Assembly (NCBI GenBank): GCA_900473685.1
Contig: UCNE01000002.1
Coordinates: 1 to 64,000, forward strand
From: Hyphomicrobiales bacterium
GTDB lineage: Bacteria; Pseudomonadota; Alphaproteobacteria; Rhizobiales; Rhizobiaceae
Length of the DNA stretch: 64,000 bases
Direction: 5' to 3'
Within the stretch, counting starts at the first letter, position 1. Each line of letters begins with the position of its first letter. A program made the translations under genes and the position numbers. The notes under the pieces are model-generated. The model searched no databases. It had not been told where the DNA came from and saw only the letters and a list, made by a program, of their open reading frames with translations. Positions 33,839 to 43,407 of the stretch are shown piece after piece.

Positions 33839-33989
33839 GTTTGGTTATCGACCTGTGCTGCACACATGCGCGTTCGCTGGGCGCGCATGAAACGCTGCAG
33901 GGCCGCCACCACTTCACTTCGCAATCTGATTCACGGCCGTGACAGAGTGAATCCGCAAAACCCTTTAGCGGACTGAAATCATTGCAGGA

Positions 33990-35147
33990 TCATGCCAGCC
34001 AGCGGGCGATGCGATCCATCGCGTCGACCATGTCAACGTGTGCGCCAGCGTAGGAAAACCGCATCGCACGATGGCCTTCGACAGGATCGAAATCCAGCCC
34101 CGGCGTTGCCGCGACATTGATCTCGGCCAGCATCTTGCGGGCAAATTCCATGCTGTCATTGGTGAAGCGGCTGACATCGGCATAGGCGTAGAAAGCCCCG
34201 TCCATCGGCGAGGCGATGGTGAAGCCGATCTCCGGCAGGCGCTTCAGCAGGAGGTCGCGATTGGCGGCGTAGGATGCTTTGTAGACATCTAGCTCCGCCT
34301 CGCAGCCGAGTGCCGCTTCAGCGGCGATCTGCGACAGTTCCGGCGGCGAGATGTAGAGGCTTTGGGCGATCCGCTCGAAGGCGCGGACCCGGGATTCGGG
34401 CAAGACCATCCAGCCGATGCGCCAACCGGTCATGCAGTAATATTTCGAGAACGAGTTGATGATGACGGCCTCATCGGTCACGGCCAACGCCGTCGTCTCT
34501 TCGCCGGCGAATGTCAGGCCGTGATAAATCTCGTCCGAGATGAAGGCGATATCGTTGGCGTGGCAGTAATCGGCCAAGGCCTTTAGCCCTGCTCTGCCGG
34601 TCACCGTGCCTGTCGGATTGGCCGGGCTGGCGAGCAGAACGCCGTTCAACGGCCTTCCCGCTTTTTTGGCCGCCGCTTCCAGGTTTTGTGGCGTCAGTGT
34701 GAAACCGCTTTCGGCGTCCGCTTCAACCTCGACAACGGTCAGGCCGAGGGCCGCCAGGATATTGCGATAGGCCGGATACCCCGGACGGGCGATGGCGACG
34801 CAATCGCCAGGGTCAAACAGGGCCAGGAAAGCCAGATTGAAGCCGGCCGACGATCCTGTTGTCACGGCAACACGCTGCGGATCGATATCGACGCCATAGC
34901 GGGTGCGATAATGGCGGGCGATTGCCAGCCGCAGCGATGATGTACCGAGCGCGTCGGTATACCCGAGACGGCCGTGCTCAAGTGCCGTTCGCGCGGCCTC
35001 CAGTGCCGCCTTCGGCGCGGGATGGCTCGGCTGACCAACGGCCATCGAGATCACCGGATAACCGGCTTCGCGGCGTTTGGTGGCTTCGGCCAGAACGTCC
35101 ATGGCATGGAACGGTTCAACGGAGCTGCGAACGGAAAGAGGCTTCAA
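33990..35147 (-). CDS. PLP-dependent class I/II aminotransferase
   Basis: About 385 aa from a TTG at 35147, which has GAGG 8 nt upstream; no ATG lies nearby and the extension to 35225 has no family similarity. The fold-type I pattern is clear: VGQPSHPAPKAALEA, TGSSAGFNLAFLALFDPGD, ASPANPTGT, ISDEIYHGL, and the PLP lysine in NSFSKYYCMTGWRIGWM. The C-terminal Arg of FSYAGA binds substrate carboxylate in relatives. It is similar to the aspartate/aromatic aminotransferase group; the exact substrate cannot be read. It is convergent with the small exported gene and divergent from the DsbA-like gene. Confidence 0.9.
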   Translation of the reverse strand: MKPLSVRSSVEPFHAMDVLAEATKRREAGYPVISMAVGQPSHPAPKAALEAARTALEHGRLGYTDALGTSSLRLAIARHYRTRYGVDIDPQRVAVTTGSSAGFNLAFLALFDPGDCVAIARPGYPAYRNILAALGLTVVEVEADAESGFTLTPQNLEAAAKKAGRPLNGVLLASPANPTGTVTGRAGLKALADYCHANDIAFISDEIYHGLTFAGEETTALAVTDEAVIINSFSKYYCMTGWRIGWMVLPESRVRAFERIAQSLYISPPELSQIAAEAALGCEAELDVYKASYAANRDLLLKRLPEIGFTIASPMDGAFYAYADVSRFTNDSMEFARKMLAEINVAATPGLDFDPVEGHRAMRFSYAGAHVDMVDAMDRIARWLA

Positions 35148-35367
35148 CGGCACATCCTCGATATTTTTGACGTGACAGGCATGTGCCTGATCGCAAAGGC
35201 CTTCACAAGTGCGCGAGCGCCGCATTTCCGCCGATTTTGCGGTTTCGTTTGGCGCCGCGCCACCCTATGGTCGGCGGCGATATTCTGTTGTCCTTCAAAC
35301 AAGCCTGTTGACGTGGCCTTAGTACTTGAACGACAGACTGCAGCAACGAAAGACAACGAGGACCATC

Positions 35368-36135
35368 ATGGCATTTAACGCCCGCAAGTTCATCGCCGCT
35401 TCGCTTATCCTGTTGACGGCGAGCGCTGCTATCTCTCCAGCAGCCTACGCGCTGGATGCCAAGCAGAAGCAGGAAATCGGCGATTTCATCAAGGAATACC
35501 TCGTCGCCAATCCGGAAATCCTGCTTGAAGCCCAGCAGTCGCTGAAGAAGAAGCAGGCCGACGAACAGTCGGCGCAGGCGCAGGCCGCCATCAACGACAA
35601 TGAAAAGGCGATCTTCCAGTCGCCCTATGACGTGACGCTCGGCAACCCCAATGGCGACGTCACCATCGTCGAGTTCTACGATTACAATTGCGGCTACTGC
35701 AAACGCGCCTTGTCCGACATGGAAACCATTCTCGAAAAGGACAAGAATGTCCGTTTCGTCTTGAAGGAACTGCCGATTCTCGGACCGGACTCGATGGCGG
35801 CACATAAGGTCAGCACCGCATTCCGCGCAATCGCGCCGGAAAAATACGGTGATTTCCATCGCGCCCTGCTCGGCGGCGAAGACCGTGCTAACGAGGAAAC
35901 CGCAATGGCCGTTGCCACCGGTCTCGGCGTTGCCGAAGCCGATCTGCGCAAGAAAATGGCCGAAAACACCCAGGACGATGCCGTCAAGCAGGTCTATACG
36001 CTCGCTAACGATCTCGGCATCACCGGCACGCCGTCCTACGTGATCGGTAAGGAAGCGGTCTACGGCGCCGTCGGTGCCGAAGAGATTGAAACGAAAGTCA
36101 CCAACGTCCGCACCTGCGGCAAGACCGTCTGCTAA
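35368..36135 (+). CDS. DsbA-family thiol:disulphide oxidoreductase
   Basis: 255-aa periplasmic protein. The signal peptide is about 28 residues (FIAASLILLTASAAISPAAYA). A helical N-terminal extension (about 30-80, typical of the BdbD/ScsC-like group, often used for oligomerisation) precedes the thioredoxin domain. The active site is C108-G-Y-C111 and the cis-proline loop is GTPSYVIG. The start at 35368 follows GAGGA; the frame from 35326 adds a non-signal sequence. It could be an oxidase or an isomerase; the N-terminal extension favours an ScsC-like role. It precedes aroQ by 122 bp. Confidence 0.92.
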   Translation: MAFNARKFIAASLILLTASAAISPAAYALDAKQKQEIGDFIKEYLVANPEILLEAQQSLKKKQADEQSAQAQAAINDNEKAIFQSPYDVTLGNPNGDVTIVEFYDYNCGYCKRALSDMETILEKDKNVRFVLKELPILGPDSMAAHKVSTAFRAIAPEKYGDFHRALLGGEDRANEETAMAVATGLGVAEADLRKKMAENTQDDAVKQVYTLANDLGITGTPSYVIGKEAVYGAVGAEEIETKVTNVRTCGKTVC

Positions 36136-36257
36136 GGCCCCTTTTGGGCAAGGCGGCGCGTTATGGCTTGTGGACAAATGCCGAGGGGGGCCAAAGGGCT
36201 TTTCCTCGGCTGTTCGCCGGTCTATAGGTAGCGCTCGATTATCGGACCGGACCCCTT

Positions 36258-36704
36258 ATGCCATCGACCATTTTCGTGCTGAACGGCCCCAACCTCAACG
36301 CGCTCGGTAAACGCGAGCCCGGTATTTATGGGGGCCAGACACTGGCCGACATCGAAGCGATGTGCGTCGAGCATGGCAATACGCTGGGCCTTAACGTCGT
36401 CTGCCGCCAAAGCAATCATGAGGGCGACCTCATCGACTGGTTCCATGAGGCGGGCAGCGTCGCTCAGGGCATCGCCATCAATGCCGGCGCCTACACCCAC
36501 ACATCGATTGCGCTGCACGATGCGGCCAAGGCGATCGGCATTCCGGTCGTCGAAGTACATCTCTCCAATGTTCATGCCCGCGAGGAATTCCGGCACAAAT
36601 CGATGCTGGCACCAGCGGCGAAGGGCGTGATCTGCGGCTTTGGCGCCGACAGTTACATTCTTGCGCTCAATGCGCTAAAGACACTCACACAACAGACGAA
36701 ATAA
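36258..36704 (+). CDS. aroQ: Type II 3-dehydroquinate dehydratase
   Basis: 148-aa enzyme of the shikimate pathway, converting 3-dehydroquinate to 3-dehydroshikimate as a dodecamer. Signatures are [19 protein letters not shown] (with the catalytic Tyr and lid Arg), [32 protein letters not shown] and [17 protein letters not shown] with the catalytic His. The length is standard. It is the first gene of the aroQ-accB-accC-aat run; the 23-bp gap to accB suggests co-transcription, as in many alphaproteobacteria. Confidence 0.96.
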   Translation: MPSTIFVLNGPNLNALGKREPGIYGGQTLADIEAMCVEHGNTLGLNVVCRQSNHEGDLIDWFHEAGSVAQGIAINAGAYTHTSIALHDAAKAIGIPVVEVHLSNVHAREEFRHKSMLAPAAKGVICGFGADSYILALNALKTLTQQTK

Positions 36705-36727
36705 AAAGAACACGAGGCTCATATCCC

Positions 36728-37192
36728 ATGGCTGACAAGAAACCCGGCATCGACCAGTCGCTGATCCGCGATCTCGCCAACATCCTGAACGAAACCGATC
36801 TCACCGAAATCGAAGTGGAACAGGACGACCTGCGTATCCGCGTTTCGCGCGCCGGTACGCCGCAATACGTGTCCGCTCCTGTTCCGGTCGCAGCACCGGT
36901 CCAGATCGCGTCCGCTGGCATTTCCGCGGTCTCGGCTGCTGAACCTGCGCGGACCTCCAAGAACGCACTCACCGCACCGATGGTCGGCACGGCATACCTG
37001 TCGCCTGCCCCGGGCTCGCGTCCGTTCGTCGAAGTCGGCGCCACCGTCAAGGAAGGCCAGACCATCCTGATCATCGAAGCCATGAAGACGATGAACCAGA
37101 TTCCGGCGCCCCGCTCCGGCAAGGTCACCGAAATCCTCGTTGAAGACGGCGCACCGGTCGAATACGGCGAAGCGCTTGTCGTCATCGAATAG
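36728..37192 (+). CDS. accB: Acetyl-CoA carboxylase biotin carboxyl carrier protein
   Basis: 154 aa. It carries biotin between the carboxylase and carboxyltransferase halves of acetyl-CoA carboxylase in fatty-acid synthesis. The N-terminal helical part (1-45) is followed by a Pro/Ala/Val linker (45-75). The C-terminal biotinyl domain has the modified Lys120 in IIEAMKTMNQIPAPRSG. It sits between aroQ and accC, with 9 bp to accC, so the two acc subunits are co-expressed. Confidence 0.97.
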   Translation: MADKKPGIDQSLIRDLANILNETDLTEIEVEQDDLRIRVSRAGTPQYVSAPVPVAAPVQIASAGISAVSAAEPARTSKNALTAPMVGTAYLSPAPGSRPFVEVGATVKEGQTILIIEAMKTMNQIPAPRSGKVTEILVEDGAPVEYGEALVVIE

Positions 37193-37201
37193 GCCGCGCA
37201 G

Positions 37202-38545
37202 ATGATTTCAAAAATCCTCATCGCCAATCGCGGCGAAATCGCCCTTCGGGTGCTGCGCGCCTGCAAGGAGCTCGGCATCGCCACCGTTGCGGTTCATTCG
37301 ACCGCCGACGCCAATGCGATGCACGTGCGCCTTGCCGACGAAAGTGTCTGCATCGGCCCGCCGCCATCGCGCGACAGCTATCTGAACATTCACCAGATCG
37401 TTGCTGCCTGCGAGATCACCGGCGCTGACGCCGTGCATCCGGGCTACGGCTTCCTGTCTGAAAATGCCAAGTTCGCCGATATCCTCGACGCCCATGGCAT
37501 CACTTTCATCGGACCGACCGCCGATCACATCCGCATCATGGGTGACAAGATCACGGCGAAGGAAACCGCGAAATCGCTCGGCATTCCCGTCGTTCCCGGT
37601 TCTGCCGGTGAAGTGAAGCCGGAAAACGCGCTTGAGATCGCCCGCGAAATCGGCTTTCCGGTGCTGATCAAGGCGACTGCCGGCGGCGGCGGACGCGGCA
37701 TGAAGGTGGCCAAGAACGAGGACGACCTGTCAGAGGCAGTGTCGACCGCCCGTGCCGAGGCGCTTGCCGCTTTCGGCAATGACGCCGTCTACATGGAAAA
37801 ATATCTCGGCAAGCCGCGCCACATCGAAGTCCAGGTCGTTGGCGACGGTGAAGGCAATGCCATTCATCTCGGCGAACGTGACTGCTCGCTTCAGCGCCGC
37901 CACCAGAAGGTCTGGGAAGAAGCCAATTCACCGGCGCTCAATGTCGAGCAGCGGATGAAGATCGGCGAAATCTGCGCCGATGCCATGCGCAAGCTGAAAT
38001 ACCGCGGCGCCGGCACGATCGAATTCCTCTACGAAAACGGCGAGTTCTTCTTCATCGAGATGAATACCCGCCTGCAGGTCGAGCATCCGATCACCGAAGC
38101 CATCACCGGTATCGACCTCGTTCACGAGCAGATCCGGGTTGCTTCCGGCGGCGGTCTGTCGGTGACGCAAGACGAGATCGTCTTTTCCGGCCATGCCATC
38201 GAATGCCGTATCAATGCAGAGGATGCGCGCACCTTCGTGCCCTCACCCGGCACGATCACGCATTTCCATGCGCCGGGCGGTCTCGGCGTCCGCGTCGATT
38301 CGGGCGTCTATCAGGGCTACAAGATCCCGCCCTATTACGACAGCCTGATCGGCAAGCTGATCGTGCATGGACGCACCCGCGTCGAATGCATGATGCGCCT
38401 GCGCCGCGTGCTGGATGAATTCGTCATTGACGGCGTCAAGACGACCTTGCCTCTGTTCCAGGACCTGATCAACAATCAGGACATCGCCAATGGCGACTAC
38501 GACATCCATTGGCTGGAAAACTATCTGGCCCAGTCGGCCGAATGA
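37202..38545 (+). CDS. accC: Acetyl-CoA carboxylase biotin carboxylase subunit
   Basis: 447-aa ATP-grasp enzyme that carboxylates biotin on AccB. It has SKILIANRGEIALRVLRACKELG at the N-terminus, the VHPGYGFLSENA motif, the glycine-rich ATP lid KATAGGGGRGMKV (near 160), ERDCSLQRRHQKVWEEANSP, and EMNTRLQVEHPITEAITGIDLV with active-site residues. Full family length. The next gene, aat, begins 9 bp after the stop. Confidence 0.97.
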   Translation: MISKILIANRGEIALRVLRACKELGIATVAVHSTADANAMHVRLADESVCIGPPPSRDSYLNIHQIVAACEITGADAVHPGYGFLSENAKFADILDAHGITFIGPTADHIRIMGDKITAKETAKSLGIPVVPGSAGEVKPENALEIAREIGFPVLIKATAGGGGRGMKVAKNEDDLSEAVSTARAEALAAFGNDAVYMEKYLGKPRHIEVQVVGDGEGNAIHLGERDCSLQRRHQKVWEEANSPALNVEQRMKIGEICADAMRKLKYRGAGTIEFLYENGEFFFIEMNTRLQVEHPITEAITGIDLVHEQIRVASGGGLSVTQDEIVFSGHAIECRINAEDARTFVPSPGTITHFHAPGGLGVRVDSGVYQGYKIPPYYDSLIGKLIVHGRTRVECMMRLRRVLDEFVIDGVKTTLPLFQDLINNQDIANGDYDIHWLENYLAQSAE

Positions 38546-38553
38546 GGTTTTGA

Positions 38554-39168
38554 ATGAAAGGGACCCGCAGCAGGCAGCCGGACATTACACCGGATTTGCT
38601 GTTGCGGGCCTATTCCATCGGCCTGTTCCCGATGGCCGACAGTGCTGACGATCCCGAACTGTTCTGGGTCGAGCCTGAATTGCGCGGCATTATCCCGCTC
38701 GACGATTTCCACGTTTCCAAAAGCCTAGCCAAGACGATCCGACGTGCACCGTTCGATATCCGTTACGACACGGCGTTCGAGCAGGTCATGGAAGGATGCG
38801 CCGCCCCTGCCCCGGACCGCCCGACCACCTGGATCAACGCCAAGATCCTCTCGCTTTATGCGACATTACACAGCATGGGCCATGCGCATTGCGTGGAAGC
38901 GTGGGAGGAGGATGAGCTGGTTGGCGGTCTCTACGGCGTGTCGCTTGGCTCGGCCTTCTTCGGCGAGAGCATGTTTTCACGCCGCACCGATGCCTCAAAA
39001 ATCTGCCTTGTGCATCTGGTGGAGCGCCTGCGCAAACAGGGGTTTGTCCTGCTCGATACCCAGTTCACCACTGAGCATCTGAAGAACTTTGGTGCGATCG
39101 ATGTGCCGAAAGCGCGCTATGAGAAGATGCTGGCGCGGGCCATTGCTTCGCCTCACCTGAAATTCTGA
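38554..39168 (+). CDS. aat: Leucyl/phenylalanyl-tRNA-protein transferase
   Basis: 204-aa enzyme of the N-degron pathway that adds Leu or Phe from aminoacyl-tRNA to proteins with N-terminal Arg or Lys, marking them for ClpAP. Family motifs are [73 protein letters not shown] and [17 protein letters not shown]. The length is usual for alphaproteobacteria. It ends the aroQ-acc-aat run and converges on a DUF2155 gene with 14 bp between. Confidence 0.95.
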   Translation: MKGTRSRQPDITPDLLLRAYSIGLFPMADSADDPELFWVEPELRGIIPLDDFHVSKSLAKTIRRAPFDIRYDTAFEQVMEGCAAPAPDRPTTWINAKILSLYATLHSMGHAHCVEAWEEDELVGGLYGVSLGSAFFGESMFSRRTDASKICLVHLVERLRKQGFVLLDTQFTTEHLKNFGAIDVPKARYEKMLARAIASPHLKF

Positions 39169-39182
39169 AAATCGAAAAACCG

Positions 39183-39635
39183 TTACTGCTTGGCAGCAGA
39201 GTCCGGTGGCGGCAGGTCGGACTTTGCCTTGCAGCTGTTCAGCCAGACGTCATAGACCGGATGCTCAACGGCATTCAGGCCCGGGCTGTCGGCAAACATC
39301 CAGCCGGTGAAGATGCGGCGGATCTTGCGGTCGAGCGTGATCTCGTCGACTTCGACGAACGTGTCGGTCTTCGGCGCTTCGGTATCGTCGCGGCTATAAC
39401 AGACGCGCGGCGTCACCTGCAGTGCGCCGAACTGGACGGTTTCGCCGATATAGACGTCGAAGGTAGTGATGCGGCCGGTGATCTTGTCGATGCCGGAAAA
39501 GACGGCGACCGGATTGGTAATCCGCGCGGCGTCGGCGGCCGTCACCATGGAGAGAATAGCGGTTCCGGCAATCGCGAACAGCGAGGCTGCCGCAAAGATC
39601 CGGCGCTTTAGAATTCGCTGACTTGAAACTACCAT
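39183..39635 (-). CDS. DUF2155 domain-containing exported protein
   Basis: 150 aa. A basic N-terminus and a hydrophobic stretch (IFAAASLFAIAGTAILSMVTAADA) form a signal peptide cleaving near residue 36. The rest is the DUF2155 domain: NPVAVFSGIDKITGRITTFDVYIGETVQFGALQVTPRVCYSR, then FVEVDEITLDRKIRRIFTGWMFADSPGLNAVEHPVYDVWLNSC. Function unknown, but the family is conserved in alphaproteobacteria beside aat and the NDUFA12 homologue, exactly the order here. Confidence 0.92.
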   Translation of the reverse strand: MVVSSQRILKRRIFAAASLFAIAGTAILSMVTAADAARITNPVAVFSGIDKITGRITTFDVYIGETVQFGALQVTPRVCYSRDDTEAPKTDTFVEVDEITLDRKIRRIFTGWMFADSPGLNAVEHPVYDVWLNSCKAKSDLPPPDSAAKQ

Positions 39636-39756
39636 TCTAACGCCCGTCTCCCGCGCAATCCCCGGCCAAAGTGCCGGGTATCAGGCGCTAAACATCAAAT
39701 GTGGCCGCGGCATGATGCCTGCGGTGCAATCGCGAACAACTGTTTGCAGATCCGGT

Positions 39757-40152
39757 TCAGGAACGTGGCGTCCAGGCATCATAGTCGCCGGTGACGCGCG
39801 GGCGTTCGCCGGTGGCGTTGATCGAACCCGGCGGCCGGTAGGCCTGGGCGGAGCCGGTGCCGTTCGGCTGGTGCGGCTTCTGCCACTCGCGCGCCTTGTA
39901 GCTTTCATCAGCCGGCGAAACGTCGGTGCGGTGATGCATCCAGCCGTGCCAGCCCGGAGGGATGGCAGAAGCGTCGGCATAACCGTTGTAGATCACCCAG
40001 CGGCGCGTGCGGCCTTCGGAGTCCTTGCCGCCCTGATAATAGACATTACCGGCAGCATCTTCGCCCACCCGCTTGCCGAAGCGCCAGGTGTGAAAGCGGG
40101 TGCCGATCGTCTGTCCATTCCACCAGGTAAAAATCTGCAGCAGAGACTTCAT
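39757..40152 (-). CDS. NDUFA12-like NADH:ubiquinone oxidoreductase subunit
   Basis: 131-aa homologue of the mitochondrial complex I accessory subunit NDUFA12 (B17.2). The ATG at 40152 follows AGGACGGA. Motifs are LLQIFTWWNGQTIGTRFHTWRFGKRVGEDAAGNVYYQG, RWVIYNGYADASAIPPGWHGWMHHRTD and a Pro-rich tail. In alphaproteobacteria it binds the peripheral arm of complex I. The frame from 40176 would add eight unlike residues. It is upstream of the DUF2155 gene on the same strand, 121 bp apart. Confidence 0.94.
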   Translation of the reverse strand: MKSLLQIFTWWNGQTIGTRFHTWRFGKRVGEDAAGNVYYQGGKDSEGRTRRWVIYNGYADASAIPPGWHGWMHHRTDVSPADESYKAREWQKPHQPNGTGSAQAYRPPGSINATGERPRVTGDYDAWTPRS

Positions 40153-40258
40153 GATGTCCGTCCTTGACCGCGCCAAAATCCGCGCGGGATATCCTAGAGT
40201 GTTGTTCCGCTTATGCCGCGCAGCCTGCCGCTTGTCCAGCGATTCCGTTGCAAAGCCG

Positions 40259-40732
40259 CTATTTCAACCGAATCTTGAAGCCGAGATGAGAACGCTCGAA
40301 CCCGACCCGTTCATAAAACCGGTGGGCATCGATGCGCTCCCTGTTGGAGGTCAATTGCACTTTGGAGAGCCCCTGGGCACGCGCCGCGTCGACGGCAAAC
40401 CGCATCATTGCCTCGCCGATCCCCTTGCCGCGCATATCCTCCCGGGTCTGCACGGCCTCGATCAGCAGATTGGAACTTCCCCGGCCCGACAGCGTCGTCA
40501 GTACCGTGGTCTGGAACGTACCGACCACCGCGCCATCCAGTTCGGCGACATACAGTGTCTCGTTGGGTGTCGCCATAATGCGCTCAAATGCCGCTAGATA
40601 GTCAGGATAGGCGTCCAGCGCAGTGGTATCGCCGTGACCACCGATCGGATCGGAAGCAAACAGGGCGATGATCTCGGGGAGGTCTTCGCGGTTGGCTGTC
40701 CTGATCGACACATTCAATTTTGGTGCGTGCAT
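40259..40732 (-). CDS. GNAT-family N-acetyltransferase
   Basis: 157-aa acetyl-CoA-dependent acetyltransferase. N-terminal SIRTANREDLPEIIALF, a central beta-hairpin (LYVAELDGAVVGTFQTTVL), and motif A in EDMRGKGIGEAMMRFAVDAARAQG bind the acetyl-CoA pyrophosphate. The C-terminal RFYERVGFERSHLGFKIRL is typical. The substrate is unknown. It is one of two unrelated GNAT genes lying in a row on the minus strand (see 40818). Confidence 0.92.
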   Translation of the reverse strand: MHAPKLNVSIRTANREDLPEIIALFASDPIGGHGDTTALDAYPDYLAAFERIMATPNETLYVAELDGAVVGTFQTTVLTTLSGRGSSNLLIEAVQTREDMRGKGIGEAMMRFAVDAARAQGLSKVQLTSNRERIDAHRFYERVGFERSHLGFKIRLK

Positions 40733-40817
40733 GTCTTTCGATTCCCGATTTCCGGCCGTGGCTTGCCAGCAGATGAAGAAGGAAATGTGACAAGCACGGA
40801 GTAGCCCCGGTCGAGCT

Positions 40818-41303
40818 TCAGTCGAGAGGCTTTTCCATCACGATGGTCGCAATACCCCAGGTATCCGTTCCGGTCCCTGCCCTGACGAAGCCATGCGCCT
40901 CATAAAAGCCGATGGCTTTCGCGTTGTTTTCCTCAACCTCGACCCGCATCGTGCCTGCATAGGGAAAGCAGGTTTCGAGCTCGGCAAAGATATCGCGGGC
41001 GATCCCCTGCCGCTGGAATTGCGGCAGGACGTAGAGCTGATGCAGCACGGCCGTTTCATGCAGTGTCTCGGACATTGAGGCAAAGCCCATGCCACCGATC
41101 ACCTTGCCGTCGTCGGCGACAAGGAACTCGCCGTTCTTGCGCTGAAGATTGGCCTTCAGCGCCGCCACGGAGTGCCACTTCGCCGTCATCTCGTCGATTT
41201 TTTCGGCGCCGTACTGCGCATCATAGGTGGCGTGGGCCGTCTCGCCGAGAAGCGCCGAGACTTTCGCCAGATCCCGCTCCGTAGCTGTGCGGACGAAGAA
41301 CAT
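40818..41303 (-). CDS. GNAT-family N-acetyltransferase
   Basis: 161 aa. It has FVRTATERDLAKVSALLGETAHATYDAQYGAEKIDEM at the N-terminus (similar to YitH/PhnO-like groups), FLVADDGKVIGGMGFASM, the acetyl-CoA motif LPQFQRQGIARDIFAELE, and MRVEVEENNAKAIGFYEAHGFVR. Substrate unknown. It lies 62 bp after gatB on the same strand and 85 bp before the other GNAT gene, so the three may be partly co-transcribed. Confidence 0.92.
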   Translation of the reverse strand: MFFVRTATERDLAKVSALLGETAHATYDAQYGAEKIDEMTAKWHSVAALKANLQRKNGEFLVADDGKVIGGMGFASMSETLHETAVLHQLYVLPQFQRQGIARDIFAELETCFPYAGTMRVEVEENNAKAIGFYEAHGFVRAGTGTDTWGIATIVMEKPLD

Positions 41304-41365
41304 GTTTTGGGCCTTTCAATCGCAATTCCGGACGGAAAACCGCGTCACACTTTTCCTGGAATTGC

Positions 41366-42868
41366 TCAGTCCTCAATGCCGAGCTTGGCCTTGACCAGCG
41401 CCTGTACGGCCTGCGGGTTGGCCTTACCACCGGTCGACTTCATCACCTGGCCGACGAACCAGCCGGCCAGCGACGGCTTGGCCTGAACCTTGGCAACCTG
41501 ATCCGGGTTTGCGGCAATGATTTCGTCGACGGCCTTTTCGATGGCGCCGGTGTCGGTGACCTGCTTCATGCCACGGCTTTCGACCAGCTCGGCCGGGTCG
41601 CCGCCTTCAGTCCAGACGATTTCGAACAGGTCCTTGGCGATCTTGCCGGAGATGACTTCCGACTTGATGAGATCGAGAATGCCACCGAGCTGGGCAGGCG
41701 AAACCGGAGTCTCTTCAATGGCTTTGCTGGCTTTGTTCAAGGCGCCGAGCAGGTCGTTGATCACCCAGTTGGCGGCAATCTTGCCATCGCGGCCAGCAGC
41801 CACCGCTTCGAAATAATCGGCAATCGCCTTTTCCGAGACGAGCACCGATGCGTCATAGATCGACAGGCCGAGATCCCGGACAAAACGCTCTTTCTTGTCA
41901 TCAGGCAGTTCCGGCAGATCGGCCTTCAGCGCTTCGACGAAGGCATCGTCGAATTCGAGCGGCAGAAGGTCCGGATCGGGGAAGTAGCGATAATCATGCG
42001 CGTCTTCCTTGGAGCGCATCGAGCGGGTCTCGCCCTTGTTCGGGTCGAACAGGCGGGTTTCCTGGTCGATCGAGCCGCCGTCTTCGAGAATACCGATCTG
42101 GCGGCGGGCCTCATATTCGATCGCCTGGCCGATGAAGCGGATAGAGTTGACGTTCTTGATTTCGCAACGCGTGCCAAAGCCTTCGCCCGGGCGGCGCACG
42201 GAAACGTTGACGTCGGCGCGCAAGGAGCCTTCGTCCATGTTGCCGTCGCAGGTGCCGAGGTAACGCACGATCGAACGCAGCTTGGTCACATAGGCCTTGG
42301 CCTCGTCGGACGAGCGCATGTCGGGCTTGGAGACGATTTCCATCAGCGCCACGCCCGAACGGTTCAGATCGACATAGGACATGGTCGGGCTCTGGTCGTG
42401 CATCGACTTGCCGGCATCCTGTTCCAGATGCAGCCGCTCGATGCCGATTTCGATATCCTCGAACTGGCCCTGACGGTCCGGGCCGACCGAAATGACGATC
42501 TGGCCTTCGCCGACGATCGGATCCTTGAACTGGGAAATCTGGTAGCCCTGCGGCAGGTCCGGATAGAAATAGTTCTTGCGGTCGAAGATCGAACGCTTGT
42601 TGATCTGCGCCTTCAGGCCAAGACCGGTGCGGACCGCCTGCTTGACGCATTCCTCATTGATGACGGGCAGCATGCCGGGCATGGCGGCGTCGACCAGCGA
42701 GACGTTGGAATTCGGTGCATTGCCGAACGTCGTCGATGCACCCGAGAACAGCTTCGAATTGCTGGTCACCTGGGCATGGACTTCCAGGCCGATAATGACT
42801 TCCCAGTCGCCAGTGGCGCCCGGAATATAGCGTTTCGGTTCGGAGATGCGGACGTCGACGAGGGTCAT
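41366..42868 (-). CDS. gatB: Asp-tRNA(Asn)/Glu-tRNA(Gln) amidotransferase subunit B
   Basis: 500 aa. It binds misacylated tRNA and phosphorylates it for amidation by GatA, so that Gln-tRNA and Asn-tRNA are made indirectly. [23 protein letters not shown] opens the catalytic cradle, followed by [39 protein letters not shown] and [13 protein letters not shown]. The helical and YqeY-like tail (about 350-500) ends [11 protein letters not shown]. The ATG at 42868 with AGAAGAG upstream gives the usual length. gatC and gatA lie separately at 48-50 kb, so the operon is split. Confidence 0.97.
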   Translation of the reverse strand: MTLVDVRISEPKRYIPGATGDWEVIIGLEVHAQVTSNSKLFSGASTTFGNAPNSNVSLVDAAMPGMLPVINEECVKQAVRTGLGLKAQINKRSIFDRKNYFYPDLPQGYQISQFKDPIVGEGQIVISVGPDRQGQFEDIEIGIERLHLEQDAGKSMHDQSPTMSYVDLNRSGVALMEIVSKPDMRSSDEAKAYVTKLRSIVRYLGTCDGNMDEGSLRADVNVSVRRPGEGFGTRCEIKNVNSIRFIGQAIEYEARRQIGILEDGGSIDQETRLFDPNKGETRSMRSKEDAHDYRYFPDPDLLPLEFDDAFVEALKADLPELPDDKKERFVRDLGLSIYDASVLVSEKAIADYFEAVAAGRDGKIAANWVINDLLGALNKASKAIEETPVSPAQLGGILDLIKSEVISGKIAKDLFEIVWTEGGDPAELVESRGMKQVTDTGAIEKAVDEIIAANPDQVAKVQAKPSLAGWFVGQVMKSTGGKANPQAVQALVKAKLGIED

Positions 42869-43017
42869 GGAATGCTCTTCTGTAAGCTTCAATTCGTGTG
42901 TCTCTGGGTAGAACAATTGGCTATGGCGTGCAAGGCTTGTCACATCCGGTGTGACGGTTTGGGCCTTATCGCCGGGCGTTTGCGATCTGTTCAATTTTTT
43001 GCGGCACTCTATCCGCC

Positions 43018-43326
43018 ATGACCACCTGCCTCACACTCGCCGCTCTGTTGCTCGTTCTGAACATCGTGACGTTCTGCGTCTTCTGGTGGGACAAGGCGGC
43101 GGCGCGCGGTGGAAAGTGGCGCATCGCCGAAAACAAGCTTTTAAGCCTGGCGTTTTTCGGCGGCAGTCTCGGCGCCCTCGCCGCCCAGCGGCTGTTGCGG
43201 CACAAGACCCGCAAGGAGCCATTTCGCACCCGGCTTGCTGCAATCCTCGTGCTGCACGCAGCCGTTGCCTCCGTCGGGCTTCTGGCTCTGCCATGGGTGC
43301 TCGCCGGTCACATTTTCCATTCCTGA
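43018..43326 (+). CDS. DUF1294 membrane protein
   Basis: 102 aa with three hydrophobic segments (about 4-22, 48-62, 74-96) and the DUF1294 signature [52 protein letters not shown]. Function unknown. It diverges from gatB with about 150 bp between starts, and is followed by the Rrf2 gene in the same direction. Confidence 0.88.
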   Translation: MTTCLTLAALLLVLNIVTFCVFWWDKAAARGGKWRIAENKLLSLAFFGGSLGALAAQRLLRHKTRKEPFRTRLAAILVLHAAVASVGLLALPWVLAGHIFHS

Positions 43327-43407
43327 TAGCTAACGCATAATCAACCGCCTCCTTGACCCGGTCGCCATGGCTTGACTTGCACCTCTATTCGTAACTATTA
43401 TTATTAC

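Noticed and set aside
41996-43021. 341-aa plus-strand frame over gatB
   Set aside because: Shadow of gatB; repetitive His/Asp/Val-rich composition and no Shine-Dalgarno.
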